From the NCBI GenBank assembly GCA_037144095.1, contig JBAWXL010000212.1:1-8393 (forward strand): a stretch of DNA of 8,393 nucleotides. Reading direction: 5' to 3'. The DNA comes from CAIXTV01 sp037144095. Its GTDB lineage: Bacteria; Bacteroidota; Bacteroidia; Bacteroidales; CAIXTV01. Shown piece after piece: positions 6,064-8,393 of the stretch; the first letter of the stretch is position 1; each line of letters opens with the position of its first letter. The position numbers and the translations under genes are program-made. Below the pieces are notes generated by a model. It worked only from the letters and a program-made list of their open reading frames with translations. It was not told the DNA's origin and searched no databases.

Positions 6064-7290
6064 TTATTCTTTACAAAACTTTGTGATGTTATTAGCAGCC
6101 ACTGTTGAGCCTAATTCTTCAGCTTTCTTCCAATCGTCGCAAGCTTCTGTTTTTTTGTCGAGATAATATTTGGCTAATCCGCGATTGTTCCACGACGATG
6201 GACTTTCAGGATTGTATGAAATGGCTTTATCATAATCTTCAATAGCTCCTTTATAATCTTTTTGTTCGTATTTCACATAGCCTTTGTTTGCCCATGCACC
6301 GGCATAGGTTGCATTTATTTGCAAACATTTATTATAGTCGGCAATGGCTCCGTCATAATTTTTAAGTTTATCTTTTGCATAGCCACGGGCATTGTAGGCT
6401 TTGTAATAATCAGCTTTTAACCCAATTGCTTTATTGTAATCGTCGATAGCTGCATTGTATAATTCAAGAGCATCTTTTGCCAAACCACGGTTATAATAGG
6501 CCTCATGGTCTTCGGGCGTTTTAGCCAACACAACCGAATAATCTTCAATTGCTCCGGTATAGTCCTGAGTTTTATCTTTAGCCAATGCGCGATTAAAATA
6601 AGCATCGGTATATTCGGGATCGAGTAAAATTGTTTTATTGTAATCAACTAAGGAAGGAGCATATTCACCCAACTGATATTTGCAATAGGCTCTTCCAAAC
6701 CATGAATCCACATCCTTTTCGTCTAAGCCAATAGCAGTGGTGTAATCCATTTTTGCACCACTGTAATCTTTTTTCTTTTCTTTCGCAAAGCCACGTGCAT
6801 AATAGGCGTTCTGATATTCGGGTTTAATCATGATTGCCTTATCGTAATCAGAGATGGCTTCGTCGTATTTCTCTTGCTTACGCTTGCAAAGTCCTCTGTT
6901 GTAATAGGCTTCATGGTCCTGAGCATTATAAACAATGGCTTTACTGAAATCGAGGGCAGCAGCCGTATAATCTTTATTGCCATATTTGGCAAGTCCACGA
7001 TTAAAATAAGCATTGTATTCTTCAGGGTCAAGTTCTAATACTTTATTATAATCTTCTATGCTGGCATTATAATTTTTATTTTGATAGCGTTCGTAGGCTC
7101 TACCAAACCATGCGGTCACGTTTTTAGAGTCGAGTTCAATGGCTTTCGAGTAATCGCCTATAGCACCGGCATGGTCGCTATCTTTGCTTTTAACCTTAGC
7201 TGAAGCTATCCATTCGTCAGTAGTTTTAGTTTGTCCGAAAACAATACCCGAAATGAAAAGGGCAATACAAATTAGGAAGACTTTCTTCAT
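6064..7290 (-). CDS. Exported TPR protein, 11 tandem repeats
   Basis: MKKVFLICIALFISGIVFGQ is a signal peptide, followed by almost nothing but tetratricopeptide repeats, so this is a periplasmic or envelope scaffold for protein-protein contacts rather than an enzyme. Repeats run from about residue 24 to 397. The aromatic residue that opens helix A recurs at 61, 95, 129, 163, 197, 231, 265, 299, 333 and 367, exactly 34 apart with no insertion. Typical units read AYYNRGLAK, then DYxxAIxDYxKAI, then a proline or charged turn. Every fourth repeat is more alike (W61, W197 and W333 units with WFGRAY or WANKGY), pointing to duplication of a four-repeat block. It ends in a short helix and KFCKE. The start lies 18 bp after the barrel gene stop, so the two are probably co-transcribed. 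The partner proteins are unknown. Confidence 0.92.
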   Translation of the reverse strand: MKKVFLICIALFISGIVFGQTKTTDEWIASAKVKSKDSDHAGAIGDYSKAIELDSKNVTAWFGRAYERYQNKNYNASIEDYNKVLELDPEEYNAYFNRGLAKYGNKDYTAAALDFSKAIVYNAQDHEAYYNRGLCKRKQEKYDEAISDYDKAIMIKPEYQNAYYARGFAKEKKKDYSGAKMDYTTAIGLDEKDVDSWFGRAYCKYQLGEYAPSLVDYNKTILLDPEYTDAYFNRALAKDKTQDYTGAIEDYSVVLAKTPEDHEAYYNRGLAKDALELYNAAIDDYNKAIGLKADYYKAYNARGYAKDKLKNYDGAIADYNKCLQINATYAGAWANKGYVKYEQKDYKGAIEDYDKAISYNPESPSSWNNRGLAKYYLDKKTEACDDWKKAEELGSTVAANNITKFCKE

Positions 7291-7308
7291 GAAGTATGTG
7301 TTTAGTTA

Positions 7309-7914
7309 TTAATGCATCAGATTATTGTTTCTGAATACATTATATGGATAAAATTGTTCGTTAATACCATTTCCATAAGGTTGAAATGGTTCGTTTTTCT
7401 GATATTGAAAGCTTCCTTCGATATGAATATTATCAGAAACTTTATAATCGAAACCTACTAATGCACTATAGCTGTAGGTAGGTAAATACTGTTTGCCTAC
7501 AGTGTTAGAGCCTGGGTTCCATTGATTTTGGGTATATTTAAAAATACCTGAAAAGGTAAGTTTGTCTGACCATTGATAATTTGCGCCAATCAACAAAGAA
7601 TAGCGGTTAAGCTTGTATTGTTGATTTGTCGAATGATTATCAGATAAAGAAAGATAGGATGGCATAGTGAAGTTGGCAGTTTCGGCTTTTATCCCAGTTA
7701 TCACACTCCATTTGCCACCAGGGGCATAGGTTAGCATAGGAAAAACATAGGAATCGAAAAAGGAAGTGTTGCCAAAACCCGTGCCTACTGAGGCTCCTGC
7801 GCTTACATTAAGGCTGTAGGGCGACGAATTGCGTTGTAATACAGTGCGGTTCACTTGAGAAAAACTCAAAAGAGAACACAAGCTAACTATCGAAATCAGA
7901 ATTGTTTTTTTCAT
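7309..7914 (-). CDS. Small outer-membrane beta-barrel-like protein
   Basis: I chose the ATG at 7914, giving 201 residues, because it begins a clean signal peptide (MKKTILISIVSLCSLLSFSQ) and has a promoter about 35 bp upstream. The frame extends to an ATG at 7980, but that would put 22 extra residues before the signal peptide and would start within the promoter itself. After the signal peptide the chain alternates polar and hydrophobic or aromatic residues in likely strands: YSLNVSAGASVGTG, KWSVITGIKAET, RYSLLIGANYQW, LTFSGIFKYTQ, YSYSALVGFDYKV and IHIEGSFQYQK. This resembles a small 8-strand barrel. The C-terminus (YNVFRNNNLMH) lacks a final aromatic strand, so it could instead be a periplasmic beta protein. 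No named family is recognised. The TPR gene follows after 18 bp. Confidence 0.8.
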   Translation of the reverse strand: MKKTILISIVSLCSLLSFSQVNRTVLQRNSSPYSLNVSAGASVGTGFGNTSFFDSYVFPMLTYAPGGKWSVITGIKAETANFTMPSYLSLSDNHSTNQQYKLNRYSLLIGANYQWSDKLTFSGIFKYTQNQWNPGSNTVGKQYLPTYSYSALVGFDYKVSDNIHIEGSFQYQKNEPFQPYGNGINEQFYPYNVFRNNNLMH

Positions 7915-7950
7915 AATGACAAAAGTAAAATATTTAAACTGTTTAATACG

Positions 7951-7980
7951 CAAAATTACATCAAATGTTTTAATATGCAA
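7951..7980 (-). promoter_or_regulatory. Bacteroidota promoter for the barrel/TPR genes
   Basis: On the minus strand the -7 box TAATTTTG (7951-7958) exactly matches TAnnTTTG. A -33 TTG (7978-7980) lies 19 bp upstream, within the normal spacing. Transcription should begin near 7945, giving a leader of about 30 nt to the ATG at 7914. The leader is A/U-rich with no Shine-Dalgarno motif, as is usual in this phylum. Confidence 0.65.
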
Positions 7981-7990
7981 TACATTTGAT
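7960..7990. promoter_or_regulatory. Inverted repeat over the promoter, candidate operator
   Basis: ATCAAATGT (7960-7968) and ACATTTGAT (7982-7990) are perfect 9-bp inverted arms with a 13-bp spacer, so their centres are 22 bp apart, about two helical turns. One arm lies between the -33 and -7 boxes and the -33 TTG falls in the spacer, where a dimeric regulator could block or assist RNA polymerase. No regulator gene is in the window. Confidence 0.45.
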
Positions 7991-8207
7991 AATGAACTTG
8001 TCTATATTGGATTAAATTTAGGTGTACTATCTAAACGAAATTCATTCTCCAATGTTCAACTATCTTAAAAACTAATCTCATTTTAAGCAACTTGCAAAGC
8101 TTATTCAATCCTCATTTTCAATTGTTGTTTAGCTTCAACAATAAAAATCAATAGAACGTTGATTGTATCTCCGGCAAGTTTCCAATTGCCAAATTTAAAG
8201 GTGAAGT
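7991..8207. other. Intergenic stretch, nothing firm recognised
   Basis: No plus-strand gene is visible. A minus-strand frame at 8101-8241 stays open for about 46 codons (it includes FGNWKLAGDTIN), but it has no start codon near its beginning and overlaps the transposase remnant, so it is not called. Small inverted repeats (TAAGC/GCTTA near 8084-8103; GGCAA/TTGCC near 8172-8190) are too short to interpret. Confidence 0.35.
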
Positions 8208-8216
8208 ATGCAATCG

Positions 8217-8378
8217 GAAACGTTCCGGCGCATGATTTATACTACTAATCCAGTTGAAGCACTTCATCGTGTAATGAGAAAAGTAACCAAATCAAAAGGA
8301 GCCTGGAGTAATGATAAGGGGCTAATAATCCCAAATCCGTCATTAGAAAATTCTGTTTATAATACATTTCATATCTGA
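8217..8378 (+). pseudogene. IS256-family transposase remnant
   Basis: The frame reads ETFRRMIYTTNPVEALHR, then VMRKVTKSKGAWSNDKGLI. This matches the conserved segment near the C-terminus of IS256/mutator transposases, (R)RxIYTTNxxExxHRxxRKVTKxKGAF, where the glutamate in the NPVEAL segment (codon 8256) is expected to be the last residue of the DDE triad. Similarity fades after about 8327 and the frame stops at 8376-8378, short of the normal C-terminal tail. Upstream the same frame has a TGA at 8202-8204, and the catalytic aspartates and the rest of a roughly 400-residue enzyme are missing. The relic cannot be active. No terminal inverted repeats were identified. It points to past insertion and decay at this flank. 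Confidence 0.7.
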
Positions 8379-8393
8379 AGATTACATTGTAAT

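Noticed and set aside
7915..7980. Longer start (ATG at 7980) for the barrel-like protein
   Set aside because: The extra 22 residues would precede a standard signal peptide, and the codons overlap the -7 and -33 boxes.
8101..8241. Minus-strand frame of about 46 codons including FGNWKLAGDTIN
   Set aside because: It has no start codon near its beginning, overlaps the transposase remnant and matches no family I recognise; such lengths arise by chance.
8381..8393. 13-bp palindrome ATTACATTGTAAT at the right edge, as a possible IS end
   Set aside because: It is A/T-rich, cut off by the window edge, and has no matching copy on the other side of the transposase remnant.

Overview
The window looks like a chromosomal segment of a Bacteroidota bacterium. 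It is AT-rich. Three predicted exported proteins begin with MKK-type signal peptides, and one ends in a C-terminal domain of the type IX secretion (Por secretion tail) type. The fused DAHP synthase/chorismate mutase has the domain order typical of this phylum. Copies of the Bacteroidota -7 promoter element TAnnTTTG lie just upstream of two genes. I cannot name a genus.

Layout. Positions 1-587 hold no convincing gene. They contain a degenerate 42-bp tandem repeat ending in a hairpin, then an AT-rich stretch, an 8-bp tandem array and a promoter-like box directly against the next start codon. Positions 588-1685 (+) encode a bifunctional DAHP synthase/chorismate mutase, the entry and branch-point enzyme of aromatic amino acid synthesis. 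A 7-bp tandem array and a palindrome fill the short convergent gap to the next gene. Positions 1740-7914 are five genes on the minus strand. In order of transcription they are a small outer-membrane beta-barrel-like protein, an 11-repeat TPR protein, a membrane steroid 5-alpha-reductase-family protein, a cytosolic M20 metallodipeptidase and a secreted M1 metallopeptidase. The gaps are 18, 114, 64 and 9 bp, so the first two and the last two genes are probably paired in transcripts. Positions 7915-8393 contain a promoter overlapped by an inverted repeat, and a remnant of an IS256-family transposase.

How the genes fit together. The M20/M1 pair makes sense as a peptide-use module: a cell-surface or secreted aminopeptidase trims external peptides and a cytosolic dipeptidase finishes small ones. 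The barrel/TPR pair is a probable envelope module of unknown function with its own promoter. The reductase is a clear family member, but its substrate cannot be read from context. The aro gene stands alone on the opposite strand.

I found no new defence, mobile or biosynthetic system. The points most worth a second look are the dyad over the 7.95-kb promoter, the eukaryote-like steroid reductase beside two peptidases, the possibly leaderless aro transcript, the exact four-TPR superperiod, and the intergenic tandem repeat families.
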